The notes: generated from the sequence alone by a model not told the origin. Positions 1 through 9,160 are shown, counted from the stretch's first letter. The stretch: 64,000 nucleotides of DNA from Paenibacillus xylanexedens (GCF_007680605.1 NZ_VEIO01000001.1:1989276-2053275); one strand, 5' to 3'. Numbers and translations are program-made.

Positions 1-13
1 CGTCTTATAAGCT

Positions 14-580
14 CTAATCTCGCTGTGAATCACTAGATTTCCACTCATCGGCCCTTAGGCCGTACATCACTCGATGTAGAAATCTCCCATTCAAAAACTC
101 GTAATCTCGCAACTCGCCTTCACGTTGAAATCCCAGCTTCTCCGGTATGGCACGACTTCTCTGGTTACCAGTTGCTACACCAATCTCCACTTTATTTAAT
201 CCAAGTTGCTCAAATGCGTGCTGAATAAGGACCTTAACTGCCTTCGTGATGAGTCCATTCCCCTCATATTCCTGGCCCAGCCAATAACCAATTTCAGCCT
301 TTCTGTTACCAATGTCAATGTCACAATATCCAATCGAACCTGCCAGTTCGCCTCGAAACCAGATCCCTAACCAGTATCCTTCCTCCTGCGCGTAACGCAG
401 ACGAGTGCGTTCGATAAAACCCGCTGAATCCTCTTCAGTCAAAGTCATATCAGGAATCCTGAGCCAGGCTCCGAGATGTTCCCGGTTACGATCAATTAAC
501 CGAAATAACGCTGCAGCGTCATTGGATGTAAACAGCGAAAGATACGCTGTATCTGTTCGGTCTAAGGCATGTTTGAACAT
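14..580 (-). CDS. GNAT family N-acetyltransferase, RimJ/RimL-like
   Basis: A 188-residue cytoplasmic acetyltransferase predicted to move an acetyl group from acetyl-CoA to an amine, possibly a protein N-terminus as in RimL/YdaF relatives. The sequence has the GNAT order: an N-terminal strand-helix part (residues 10-60), the central strand ending in GSIGYCDID, the acetyl-CoA loop region around GYWLGQEYEGNGLITKAV (about residues 98-115) and the later LNKVEIGVATGNQRSRAIPEKLGF segment typical of RimJ/RimL proteins. Length fits the family. The ATG start is supported by GGAGGGG nine bases upstream. The substrate cannot be read from sequence. It stands alone, with 62 bases to the next minus-strand gene upstream. 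Confidence 0.85.
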   Translation of the reverse strand: MFKHALDRTDTAYLSLFTSNDAAALFRLIDRNREHLGAWLRIPDMTLTEEDSAGFIERTRLRYAQEEGYWLGIWFRGELAGSIGYCDIDIGNRKAEIGYWLGQEYEGNGLITKAVKVLIQHAFEQLGLNKVEIGVATGNQRSRAIPEKLGFQREGELRDYEFLNGRFLHRVMYGLRADEWKSSDSQRD

Positions 581-642
581 AATTACCCCTCCACATATTT
601 ATTCTACAGCCGCCTTAATCTGCTACCAGCCAGCTTCAAATC

Positions 643-1728
643 TTAAATCGGTTTATATTCCCCTTCGAAATGAAATTGGTAGCCATCATTGATTCGAATG
701 TATCCAAGAATACAGTCACCTCTGGATCTGTTTACGATGCCCGAGTAGTTGTGATTATCCACGTTTCCTTCTGCGACGAGTAAGTGATCACCCTCACAAG
801 ACAAAACGATGCCAATGTGATCATGCGAGTCATCGGACAGCAGTTTTTCGTATACGACCAAGTCACCACGCTCTGGCTTGAAACCGTCTTCCTCATCAAG
901 ATAGAAAAATCCAGTTTCAGGTAATCTCGACCAGTCCAGCCATGCTCCAACTCCAGCTAAACGATACGTCTGGTTAGGATAACGAATAGGTAGTTTAATA
1001 CCAACCTGCATACAGCAATGATACAAAAAAGCCGCGCACCAATTAGCCTTGAGTATCGAGTGGATATCGGGGTCCGGCCAATACTGGCAAATCTCCCGAA
1101 AGAGTTCATCCTCTGGAACTCCGATAATCTTTTGCTTGGCCAACTTTTCTGCAACATCAGCAAGGGCTAAGCGTCTTTGTTCACAGTAACCCTGTTTTTC
1201 TACCGTTGAGCCAGTGGAATCCATTTCATCTACCTCAACCGTCATTCCAAGCTCATGTAGTACATGATGCAATCTGACCTTCTCCATTTTGGTTGCAGTA
1301 CTCTGTTTTACAGGGGAGAAGTTCATTTGTAACTGGATCGCATCCTTTAAAATCTCTTCGTACGGCCCCTGAACCTGCTGGCATGCCTCTTGAACAAAAA
1401 TCGAATTCAGTATGATACTCAACTCTTCCTCACTGAATAGCTGTAAACCCCGGAGTAGCTGCCTTGCAGTATCTGCGCTATTAGGACCTGGGAAAACATT
1501 GATCCCGGTTCTGTAAAGGTAACATCCGTGAAGCAAACCTGTGATCGCAGCCAGTTCCTGGTTTACTCCTCTTCGAGTCGCAAGCAAGGAAGCGAAACTA
1601 GACACACCAACAAGTTGAATCCACACCTCTTCTTTACCCATGAATCCTTCGTGAGACATTGCGCGAATAACACGTGCCACTTCGTCTATTCTATTATTTG
1701 GGGTTCCTATAGTACCACCTGTGTTCAT
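643..1728 (-). CDS. HD-like domain fused to a CHAP-type cysteine hydrolase domain
   Basis: A protein of about 361 residues with two parts. Residues 8-130 resemble an HD-superfamily helical domain (GLLHGCYLYRTG, then FPGPNSADTARQLL), but the expected HD pair reads HG and later metal-ligand histidines appear replaced, so this half may be catalytically dead. Residues 205-355 look like a CHAP/NlpC-type fold: NWCAAFLYHCC carries a candidate nucleophile Cys, followed by GDLVVYE, HDHIGIVL with a candidate His, and VAEGN. No signal peptide or membrane segment is visible, so secretion is doubtful despite the peptidoglycan-hydrolase-like domain. A TTG start seven codons earlier is possible; ATG at 1728 is preferred because AAGGG lies ten bases upstream. 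Function is not known. Confidence 0.7.
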   Translation of the reverse strand: MNTGGTIGTPNNRIDEVARVIRAMSHEGFMGKEEVWIQLVGVSSFASLLATRRGVNQELAAITGLLHGCYLYRTGINVFPGPNSADTARQLLRGLQLFSEEELSIILNSIFVQEACQQVQGPYEEILKDAIQLQMNFSPVKQSTATKMEKVRLHHVLHELGMTVEVDEMDSTGSTVEKQGYCEQRRLALADVAEKLAKQKIIGVPEDELFREICQYWPDPDIHSILKANWCAAFLYHCCMQVGIKLPIRYPNQTYRLAGVGAWLDWSRLPETGFFYLDEEDGFKPERGDLVVYEKLLSDDSHDHIGIVLSCEGDHLLVAEGNVDNHNYSGIVNRSRGDCILGYIRINDGYQFHFEGEYKPI

Positions 1729-1813
1729 CTCATCGCAACCCTTCAACAATCTTGTGTGTCATCCGACTCGCAACAGCAAAGTTAACAACTACGTGGAGCG
1801 AAGCAAACCAACA

Positions 1814-2290
1814 CTACAGCAGTTTCTTTTTCAAATCCATCCGTGTGTACGTTTTCTCGTAACTTGAACCATCTTCATTATAGTAGATAGCCTGCTTGGA
1901 GTAAGGCTCAGAGATGGCATGATAACCGTGCTTCGAGATCAGCTTGACCATTTTAGGATTTTCGACTGGATCAACACTTACGAACATTTCGTGATAACCC
2001 AATTCTTTTGCACATTCTTCCCTATACCGGATCAATGCTGATCCAACACCCTGACCTCGATATACTTCCTTAACGTACAGATCACTTAATTTAGGAACCA
2101 GCTTTCCTTGTAATTTAAGAACACCAAACCCCAAGATGGCCCGATCCTCATCATCGGTTTCAGCAACAGCTACGATGATTTCTTTATTTTCCTGCTGTTT
2201 CATGTAGGACATGAATAATTCCTCGTTATTACGAACAGAACGGAGTCCTGCGATATCCCTAACAACAGCTGTTCTTATGATATATTTCAT
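1814..2290 (-). CDS. GNAT family N-acetyltransferase
   Basis: A 158-residue acetyltransferase beginning MKYIIRTAVVRDIAGLRSVR, the usual start of a stand-alone GNAT domain. The acetyl-CoA binding motif is clear in LYVKEVYRGQGVGSALIRY (around residues 85-103: R-G-Q-G-V-G), and the C-terminal part (KMVKLISKHGYHAIS) fits the last strand-helix unit. The start at 2290 is chosen over one nine codons upstream because GGAGGTAC sits eight to twelve bases before it. Substrate unknown. The downstream gene on this strand ends far away, and the neighbouring HAD gene stops at 2322, leaving only 31 bases, so the two may be co-transcribed. Confidence 0.85.
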   Translation of the reverse strand: MKYIIRTAVVRDIAGLRSVRNNEELFMSYMKQQENKEIIVAVAETDDEDRAILGFGVLKLQGKLVPKLSDLYVKEVYRGQGVGSALIRYREECAKELGYHEMFVSVDPVENPKMVKLISKHGYHAISEPYSKQAIYYNEDGSSYEKTYTRMDLKKKLL

Positions 2291-2321
2291 GGCTCTGTAC
2301 CTCCACATTCCGTTCACGACA

Positions 2322-3101
2322 TCACTGACAAAGTCTCTCCAAAATAACAGCTACCCCGTCATTTTCATTCGTTTCTGTTATCTCTTTGGCTCTGCATGTT
2401 AAATCCCGAGTGGCATTCCCCATCGCCACAGGCCAACCACATTGATCAAACAGACCGATATCGTTTACATCATCCCCAAACACCATCACATCTTGCATTG
2501 CAACACCCATGGCATCACAGATCACAGAGACGGCATGTTCCTTGGATGCATTCAACGCCGAGACTTGTGTTAATTCACCTTGATCCGTGACCAATATGTT
2601 CAACTTCCCTTCAAAGCGTTCTTGAAAAGCCATCCGGTCCAGATTGCCTGTGAAAAGGATCTTAGATGCTTCTTGCTGTTTAAGCTCCATCAACGACCTG
2701 ACCATCGGCTGGCCTTTTACTTTCATGATGGTCTCTGCATCATAGGGCTTCAAACTCATCCATACATCCCTCACTTCTAAACTAATGTCCAGATCCGGAT
2801 TACATGCCAAACAATAGTCTAGAACCTCCGCAGTTAACGCAGGTGTGATTCCAATGTGATTTTGTTTTCCAGTATGTCTGCAATTTGTATACGCGCCGTT
2901 ATAATAGACAAATGAACCAAGCTTCAGCAATTCTTCGGGCAAAAAAGCTTTCACAGCCCTCGGTGGGCGCGCCGTCGCAAATATGAATTTCATCCCACGA
3001 TGGGCACAGTTCAAGATCGCCGTTATGTTTCTCTCGGAAACTTCTTTGTTAGCCTTCAAAAGTGTTCCATCCAAATCTACAACAATTAACGGGAATTCCA
3101 T
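2322..3101 (-). CDS. HAD superfamily hydrolase, Cof-type phosphatase
   Basis: A 259-residue cytoplasmic phosphatase of the Cof/YwpJ type, likely acting on small phosphorylated metabolites such as sugar phosphates or flavin mononucleotide. Motif I is DLDGTLL with Asp9 as nucleophile and Asp11 as acid/base; motif II lies in FIFATARPP; motif IV is FGDDVNDIGLF near residue 210. The large cap inserted between motifs II and III fits the C2-cap class. The chosen ATG at 3101 has AGGGG about nine bases upstream; an earlier in-frame ATG at 3155 would add 18 residues with no ribosome site and overlap the preceding gene. Close spacing suggests a transcript shared with the kinase gene at 3133-3912. Confidence 0.88.
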   Translation of the reverse strand: MEFPLIVVDLDGTLLKANKEVSERNITAILNCAHRGMKFIFATARPPRAVKAFLPEELLKLGSFVYYNGAYTNCRHTGKQNHIGITPALTAEVLDYCLACNPDLDISLEVRDVWMSLKPYDAETIMKVKGQPMVRSLMELKQQEASKILFTGNLDRMAFQERFEGKLNILVTDQGELTQVSALNASKEHAVSVICDAMGVAMQDVMVFGDDVNDIGLFDQCGWPVAMGNATRDLTCRAKEITETNENDGVAVILERLCQ

Positions 3102-3132
3102 TGCACAGCCCCTGTCTCGCTTTTGTACACTT

Positions 3133-3912
3133 TTAGAAAAAGTTATATATTCCATCTTCGAAATATCGATATTCTTCTTCCGTTAATCTCCGTTTGCCAT
3201 ACGCATCATAAAAGATATCTTTGTCCCGCTCAAGCTCGAATGCATTCGTTTTCGGCCGAATGGCTAAGGCCACGTCATACCGGGGATCACCATAGGTAGC
3301 GCCCGCCCAATCGATTATTCCCACGACTTCGCCGTTATGGACGAGTACATTATCGATAGTGAAATCGCCGTGAATTAAGGTAGGCTGCACCGGACTTGGT
3401 CGGTTCTTTTTCAAACGAGTGAGCAATTCTTCGGTTCCGTCTACTGAATAATGAGCCAGATTATACTCCGCCTTGGCTAGCATTGTATCGAGCCAAGTAG
3501 ACTCCGCATGTTGCCATTCCATTGGACAAGGGCATTCATGTAGCTTTCTCAAGGAACGTCCGAAGCTGGTAATTGCCTTTTCCTTATGCTCTTGAGCCGG
3601 ATGGCTGGCAAGAAATTGCCTCAACGAGATTCCTTCCACATAATCCATCAATAGCCATCTGGAGTGATTCTCTATGTAAAATAAATGCGTTTTCGGAATA
3701 GGGATTCCTGTTCCTTGAAGAAGCTGCATCGCGATATATTCGTCCGATAACCATTCATTGTAGAGTTCATGCTCTGTTTTTTTGATAACATATCTCTGAC
3801 CTACTGTCTCCAGAACGGCAACGGTAGACGTGTGACCTTGCCTTGGAAACGTAATTCGCTGTACCGTTCCAACCTGCCCCAATATCTCCGATGGAATATC
3901 TGCGAGTTGCAA
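3133..3912 (-). CDS. Aminoglycoside phosphotransferase (APH) family kinase
   Basis: A 259-residue small-molecule kinase of the APH/choline kinase fold. The nucleotide-binding lobe is at residues 20-90 (YVIKK holds the likely ATP-contacting Lys, LMDYVEG the hinge), the catalytic loop is HGDFTIDN at 181-188 with Asp183 as base and Asn188 as metal ligand, and IIDW at 199-202 supplies the second metal ligand. The start is TTG, with GGAGGAGG close upstream. Such genes are often annotated as antibiotic resistance, but this branch also includes metabolic kinases, and nothing here points to an aminoglycoside substrate. It follows the histidine phosphatase gene by 17 bases, so the two are probably one transcript. 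Confidence 0.85.
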   Translation of the reverse strand: MQLADIPSEILGQVGTVQRITFPRQGHTSTVAVLETVGQRYVIKKTEHELYNEWLSDEYIAMQLLQGTGIPIPKTHLFYIENHSRWLLMDYVEGISLRQFLASHPAQEHKEKAITSFGRSLRKLHECPCPMEWQHAESTWLDTMLAKAEYNLAHYSVDGTEELLTRLKKNRPSPVQPTLIHGDFTIDNVLVHNGEVVGIIDWAGATYGDPRYDVALAIRPKTNAFELERDKDIFYDAYGKRRLTEEEYRYFEDGIYNFF

Positions 3913-3929
3913 GGGAGTTCCTCCTCCGT

Positions 3930-4502
3930 TTAAGTGAGATGTTTAGTACAGTTATAGAGCGAGCAATCCCACCGAGGAGTTCCGCTATGCAAGTGAGTTA
4001 CCGATGTGTTTGACAGATTTTCATGAATATCCATATGAGCAAGAAGTTTTTTCATGGTTAGACCGAGAAATGCTCCGTGACTTACAACTAATATGTTCTC
4101 ACCTGAATGTCGGTTAGCTAGCTCGGCAAGACACTGCCTTCCCCTTTTTACAATCGATTCATGAGATTCAATCCCCAAATCCAGCTTGGACCAGCCATAA
4201 CCCCACCGATCTACACGTTCCTGCTCCGTGGTACCTTCAATCTGTCCGCAGTCCATCTCGCGTAACCGTTCATCCACACGTATTTCAATCGAATTTGCTT
4301 CGCCAAGGATAGATGCCGTTTCCAATGCTCTCGATAAATCACTTGAATAGATGTAATGCCATTGCTCCGATCGAATTCGCTCAGCAAGCAAATGTGCCTG
4401 TCTTCTCCCCTCTGCATTGAGCGGGATATCAGTGTGTCCTTGTGCCCGATATTGATCGTTCCAGTCTGTCACGCCGTGACGGATAATTCCTAATGTAGCC
4501 AT
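3930..4502 (-). CDS. Histidine phosphatase family protein (phosphoglycerate mutase-like)
   Basis: A 190-residue cytoplasmic phosphatase of the branch-1 histidine phosphatase superfamily. IIRHGVTDWN places the phospho-accepting histidine at residue 9 with Arg8, SSDLSRALETA is the second signature, LREMDCGQIEG carries the usual acidic residue, and VVSHGAFLG holds the second catalytic histidine at about 142. Substrates in this family range from phosphoglycerate to cobalamin and sugar phosphates, and the context does not decide. The ATG start has AGAGGG upstream. It is the first gene of a likely run with the APH-type kinase at 3133-3912 and perhaps the HAD phosphatase after it. Confidence 0.87.
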   Translation of the reverse strand: MATLGIIRHGVTDWNDQYRAQGHTDIPLNAEGRRQAHLLAERIRSEQWHYIYSSDLSRALETASILGEANSIEIRVDERLREMDCGQIEGTTEQERVDRWGYGWSKLDLGIESHESIVKRGRQCLAELANRHSGENILVVSHGAFLGLTMKKLLAHMDIHENLSNTSVTHLHSGTPRWDCSLYNCTKHLT

Positions 4503-4626
4503 ATGTATCCCTCTTTTCTAGAACCGTTCATTCATTCCTGCATCTATGTAAAATGAAGTCTTTACATGTATTTGCTGTTCGTCAATGGGAGCTATGTAAT
4601 GGCTTTTTCATTGATGTAGAGATTTA

Positions 4627-4794
4627 TTAATTTATATAGAAAATTAATGTTCCAAATATAGATAGAAGTGAAACAGAGTATAATATCCATTTACTCACAC
4701 GATCTTTGTACCTGATAACCAGACAAATCATACCCGTGCACACAACCATAAATTCAAAATTGATCCCTCCAATACAACGAATGAAATGGATTAT
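4627..4794 (-). pseudogene. Possible remnant of a small membrane-protein gene
   Basis: The 480-base gap between 4503 and 4986 is AT-rich and has no normal gene. One minus-strand frame here is open for 55 codons and reads like a short hydrophobic protein (for example MVVCTGMICLVIRY and ILYSVSLLSIFGTLIFYI), but it has no start codon at a suitable distance from a ribosome site: the only ATG (4749) is 16 bases after a GGAGG. It may be a decayed gene or chance. Confidence is low; the rest of the gap shows only the terminator near 4960. Confidence 0.25.
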
Positions 4795-4944
4795 TTACTA
4801 TACTATCTAGGCGAGTAGTTACGTGGTTTAATACCCATTTTCCACTGAGCCTCGACGGTATCTTATTTACCATTTTATGTTATGAAACTAATGGGAGCAA
4901 GCATTGTTAAATAGATATATATTATACACGACATGTTTAGCTTC

Positions 4945-4979
4945 CAAAAAATGCCCCATCAACCTAAGTTGATGAAGCA
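4945..4979 (-). terminator. Intrinsic terminator after the secreted protein gene
   Basis: On the minus strand CATCAAC-TTAG-GTTGATG forms the core of a hairpin extended by GC pairs and followed by a run of six T. It lies just past the stop codon of the gene at 4987-5769. Confidence 0.8.
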
Positions 4980-4986
4980 CTCTTCA

Positions 4987-5769
<783 letters not shown>

Positions 5770-5971
5770 CTGAATCCCCCTAAAGTGTTTATGTACAATC
5801 CTAATTTAATGTTTCCCTATCCACTTGTCTAAACATTAACTTGCTGATCTATAAATATCATCTAAATTTTTGCATTTTTATTTTTTTACTGGATAACAAC
5901 AGAAGGAACAAAGGTTACTCACCCTACTATCTTGTTGTATTGCAGGTTATGTGATTTTCCTTTGCTTTTTC

Positions 5972-5998
5972 AAAAAGAAAAACCCCCTTTTGGGGGTC
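5972..5998 (-). terminator. Intrinsic terminator after the small Cys protein gene
   Basis: On the minus strand ACCCCC-AAAA-GGGGGT followed by TTTTTCTTTTT, a perfect six-pair stem with a T-rich tail, 42 bases after the stop codon at 6040. The remainder of 5770-6039 shows no gene. Confidence 0.85.
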
Positions 5999-6039
5999 AA
6001 TCGTTGATACAGCGCTATTTTCATCTCCACTTTCTTTCA

Positions 6040-6249
6040 CTAGGCGTACATCATGTCCATGAATCCACGGGTTACATCTACGCCTTCTGCTTGTTCCGGC
6101 TGCTCTGTCTCTGCATGTGCAGCCATGCAAGCTTTCACGGCTTCTTCAGTGGTGCAACGATTAGCATCGTCACATGTGTAGCATAAGTGAAGCATGTATC
6201 TTGTTAATTCATCCGCCTGCGTGAATTGAGTTTGACCGTTGGTTCTCAT
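6040..6249 (-). CDS. Small cysteine-containing protein, unknown function
   Basis: A soluble protein of 69 residues with five cysteines (LCYTCDD, RCTTEEAVKAC plus flanks), giving C-x2-C and C-x8-C spacings that could bind metal or form disulfides; no known family was recognised. Three possible starts lie together (GTG 6258, ATG 6255, ATG 6249); 6249 is preferred because AAAGGAG ends eight bases before it. The gene is monocistronic: it has its own terminator at 5972-5998, and upstream is a perfect 18-base FNR/CRP-type palindrome with a matching -10 box (see 6278-6321). This suggests redox- or oxygen-responsive expression, which is inference. Confidence 0.65.
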   Translation of the reverse strand: MRTNGQTQFTQADELTRYMLHLCYTCDDANRCTTEEAVKACMAAHAETEQPEQAEGVDVTRGFMDMMYA

Positions 6250-6277
6250 CTTCATCACTCCTTTTCTTCTTGAGTTA

Positions 6278-6321
6278 AATATAACATCATCTTCACGATT
6301 TAATTGTGATTTATTTCACAA
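6278..6321 (-). promoter_or_regulatory. FNR/CRP-type operator and dependent promoter
   Basis: TTGTGATTTATTTCACAA at 6304-6321 is a perfect inverted repeat TTGTGA-N6-TCACAA, matching the FNR/CRP class consensus TGTGA-N6-TCACA and all but one half-site base of the Rex consensus. On the minus strand a TATATT box sits at 6278-6283, which puts the predicted start of transcription near 6271 and the palindrome centre 41.5 bases upstream, the classic class II activator position. The -35 region (CAATTA) is poor, as expected for an activator-dependent promoter. Confidence 0.6.
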
Positions 6322-6329
6322 TGTATCAA

Positions 6330-6375
6330 AAAAATAAAATAAAAATAAAGGGAAACCTCATCCGAGATTTCCCCT
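6330..6375 (-). terminator. Intrinsic terminator after the repeat lipoprotein gene
   Basis: On the minus strand AGGGGAAA pairs with TTTCCCTT across a ten-base loop and is followed by a long T-rich tail, just after the stop of the gene at 6399. Confidence 0.8.
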
Positions 6376-6398
6376 ACACTTTTCACAATAGCGGCATA

Positions 6399-7676
6399 TT
6401 AAAGTACTTTCCAATGTTCTCCGCCATCTACAGTTTGCAATAGCAACGATCGTTTGGCATCGGTATTCTCCACCAAGATCCAGCCGAGGTTCGGCGATAC
6501 CATCTGCATCTTCACAATTTCAGGATAATCTTTGAAAATCTTTTCTAAAACACTGCTCGTTGGATAGGCTGTCCACGTTTTGCCTGTATCTTTCGTATAA
6601 TACATAATGCCCTTCTGCATCGCCCAGCCTTCGGACGGACTTAGAAATACAGGCGCCAGGTTGCGGTTAATCCCTGTTTGCTTATTCAGGTTGAATGAAT
6701 ACGGCTTCCAGCTTACACCACCATCTGCTGTGAAGAAACCGCTGAACGTTATGCTCTCTCCGCTGGCACAGGACATGGACATCCAGGCCGACTTCGCTTC
6801 ACGTCCAAAAAATTGAGGTGCACTAATCGTGAAATTACCGCACGCTTTGAATTTATCCCGGTTGAAAAAAGAAGAACCCGTTCGCCACTGCTCACCACCA
6901 TCTGATGTCACATACAGCTTCGGTGTACCGAACTCTATGGCACTCAAGAATCCATGCTTGGAGTCTGAAAATGTCATGCCCGTGGTGTAGCCACGTCTTG
7001 AAATTTCACCCGTTTGGAATTTATCCTTGTCATCACTGGAAGTCATTCGCTCCCAAGTTGTACCTCCATCCTGAGTACGATACAGGTTCTTGTCCTGTTT
7101 ACCGATTCCCGTATCGAGTGTCGTCAGAACCCAGCCTTTCTCGGGAGAGACAAAGGATATCGCTGTTACTTTATCCGTCTTCGACAAGGAAGACAGACTC
7201 CAGCTCACGCCTCCATTATTGGTACGAAGCACAATCGTATCTGTGCCCCCCATCCCCTCTCGAACAATCCAGCCATGCATACGATCTACAAAATAAATAC
7301 TTTCTCCATATTTCGGATTAGCCGGAAATTGCACATTCTCTGACGGCGAAATGTTTGTCCACGTTTTCCCCCGATCCTGAGTGTAATAAAGCCGGAGCGC
7401 GTTACGCGTAACTCCCCAGGCCAGGCCGCCGTTATCATTAATGAGTTGAAAATCGGTCAAACGTGTCTGAATTTGATATTTGGCCATCTCCGTTGCTTCA
7501 GTGTTATTGTTTGTCGGAGGTACAACGGTAAGGGTCTGACCCACGTTACCGCTGTCATCCTGTTCCTGAGGTTCTGCAACTGGCGGCTGTTCCGTTTTGG
7601 TACATGCAACCAGCAACATCATGATGCCTATAGACAGCAGGGCTGTCTGCGCGATTTTTTTCCATTGCAAACGCAA
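6399..7676 (-). CDS. Lipoprotein with seven BNR/Ycf48-like repeats (beta-propeller)
   Basis: A 425-residue exported lipoprotein. The N-terminus has a signal sequence ending in the lipobox LLVAC, so Cys would be lipidated and the protein anchored outside the membrane. After a low-complexity spacer, the body carries repeated Asp-box-like units: TQDRGKTW, TNNGGVSW, TQDGGTTW, TSDGGEQW, TADGGVSW, TKDTGKTW and TVDGGEHW, seven in all, as in BNR/sialidase-like and photosystem II assembly factor (Ycf48) propellers. Bacteria such as this one have no photosystem, so the name is only structural. A TTG start at 7676 is chosen because GAGAGGTGG lies seven bases upstream and it gives a normal signal peptide. 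Function unknown; perhaps a surface binding protein. Confidence 0.8.
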   Translation of the reverse strand: MRLQWKKIAQTALLSIGIMMLLVACTKTEQPPVAEPQEQDDSGNVGQTLTVVPPTNNNTEATEMAKYQIQTRLTDFQLINDNGGLAWGVTRNALRLYYTQDRGKTWTNISPSENVQFPANPKYGESIYFVDRMHGWIVREGMGGTDTIVLRTNNGGVSWSLSSLSKTDKVTAISFVSPEKGWVLTTLDTGIGKQDKNLYRTQDGGTTWERMTSSDDKDKFQTGEISRRGYTTGMTFSDSKHGFLSAIEFGTPKLYVTSDGGEQWRTGSSFFNRDKFKACGNFTISAPQFFGREAKSAWMSMSCASGESITFSGFFTADGGVSWKPYSFNLNKQTGINRNLAPVFLSPSEGWAMQKGIMYYTKDTGKTWTAYPTSSVLEKIFKDYPEIVKMQMVSPNLGWILVENTDAKRSLLLQTVDGGEHWKVL

Positions 7677-8024
7677 GTGGGTTCCACCTCTCTCATTCAT
7701 CAGACAGACGCGCATGTCTCTGTGACGAAGTTATATTTACGATTCATCAGAATCCACTGCTCCTATTCTACCACAAACTTCGACCTAAAGGCTCACACCG
7801 TCGGGGAACCTGACGAATGTTGAATATACTTGCCGATCATTGTCCTTAATTAAAAAGGCACAACTAATTTATTTAGTCGTGTGAAGTCCATTTATTAACC
7901 TTTTTAGCGAATTTCCTAGGTAAATGAGATATATTGTGAAAAAAGTTATAGACAAAACTCGCTTTATCTCCACATATCCCTTAATATGGATGGTAGTATA
8001 CCCAAAAAGGAGAGGATAAAGATT

Positions 8025-8954
8025 ATGACAACAAGTACAGCATTGAAACCCAGTCGTGTCGTTATTATCGGCATGGGTGCGGTAGGAACAACAACGGGAT
8101 ACACGCTAATGCTCAGACAGCGTTCGTCCGAGTTGGTATTTGTGGATGTGAATCATGACAAGGCAACCGGCGAAATGCTGGATATGAACCACGGTCTGCC
8201 ATTTACCGGGGGAGTTAAAGTTTGGGCAGGCGACTATTCCGACTGCAAAGATGCCGATATCATCATCATTACTGCGGGTGCTTCCCAAAAGCCGGGCGAG
8301 ACTCGAATTGATCTGCTGAAGAAAAATGCAAGCATTTTCAAAGACATCATTGATCGAATTACCGAAGTCAACTCGCACGGTATTTTGTTGATTGCTACGA
8401 ACCCTGTCGATATCTTATCCTATACGTCCTGGAAACAAAGCGGCTGGCCGGCATCCCGGGTCATCGGCTCAGGTACGTTGCTGGACAGCGCACGATTCCG
8501 TTATCTGATCGGTAAAAATAAAGGCATCGATCCTCGTAGCATTCACGCTCACATCATCGGTGAACATGGCGATTCCGAGGTGCCTGTCTGGAGTCTGGCA
8601 AACGTTGCGGGAACAGACCTTGAACTGGACGAAGAAACCCAACAAGAGATTTTCAACAGCACCAAAAATGCAGCTTACGAGATCATTAATGCCAAAGGAG
8701 CCACTTCCTATGCCATCGCCTTGGCGCTCGATCGTATTGTCGCTGCCATTCTGGGTAACGAAGGCTCCGTTCTGAATGTTTCCACACTGCTTGAAGATTA
8801 TAACGGCGTTTCTGATGTATATCTGGGTGTACCTTGTGTCGTAGATCGCCATGGTGTGCGTGAAATTCTGCCTCTTCCGTTGAATGAAACCGAGAAATTG
8901 GCCTTTCAGGCATCTGCAAACAAATTAAAAGAACAGATTGCCGGACTGGAATAA
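8025..8954 (+). CDS. ldh: L-lactate dehydrogenase
   Basis: A 309-residue cytoplasmic NAD-dependent enzyme that interconverts pyruvate and L-lactate, regenerating NAD during fermentation. The Rossmann motif GMGAVG is at residues 16-21. The substrate-specificity loop reads SQKPGETR, with Gln88 (malate dehydrogenases have Arg there) and Arg94; LDSARFR carries the catalytic Asp and substrate Arg157; GEHGDS holds the catalytic His181. ATG at 8025 follows AAGGAGAGG by about ten bases; an upstream in-frame ATG (7986) has no ribosome site. The gene is monocistronic with a strong terminator. A single TTGTGAA half-site at 7934-7940 hints at Rex control but the second half-site is missing. Confidence 0.95.
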   Translation: MTTSTALKPSRVVIIGMGAVGTTTGYTLMLRQRSSELVFVDVNHDKATGEMLDMNHGLPFTGGVKVWAGDYSDCKDADIIIITAGASQKPGETRIDLLKKNASIFKDIIDRITEVNSHGILLIATNPVDILSYTSWKQSGWPASRVIGSGTLLDSARFRYLIGKNKGIDPRSIHAHIIGEHGDSEVPVWSLANVAGTDLELDEETQQEIFNSTKNAAYEIINAKGATSYAIALALDRIVAAILGNEGSVLNVSTLLEDYNGVSDVYLGVPCVVDRHGVREILPLPLNETEKLAFQASANKLKEQIAGLE

Positions 8955-8975
8955 CATATACTCTTATCCATTAAA

Positions 8976-9020
8976 AAAAGACCATCCAACAACTCTGTAT
9001 GGAGTTCCGGATGGTCTTTT
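8976..9020. terminator. Bidirectional intrinsic terminator
   Basis: AAAAGACCATCC pairs with GGATGGTCTTTT around a 20-base internal part that can extend the stem (AACTC/GAGTT). A-run on one side and T-run on the other serve both ldh (plus) and the chromate transporter gene (minus). The rest of 8955-9160 shows nothing else. Confidence 0.88.
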
Positions 9021-9160
9021 GATATGACGTGACAAGGCGTTCCACTTCCATACAAGATCATCGTTTAATCTCAGCCCGTTCATGATTATCATTAATTATT
9101 TTAATCTTTAACTTTATAGCATCCCTTTGTTTACATAACAATAATGGCGGAAACTAAAAA

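Noticed and set aside
3133..3912. Aminoglycoside resistance gene
   Set aside because: The APH fold is clear but no feature ties it to an antibiotic; context suggests a metabolic kinase.
7934..7950. Possible Rex operator before ldh
   Set aside because: Only one half-site (TTGTGAA) matches; the second half-site does not fit at the needed spacing.
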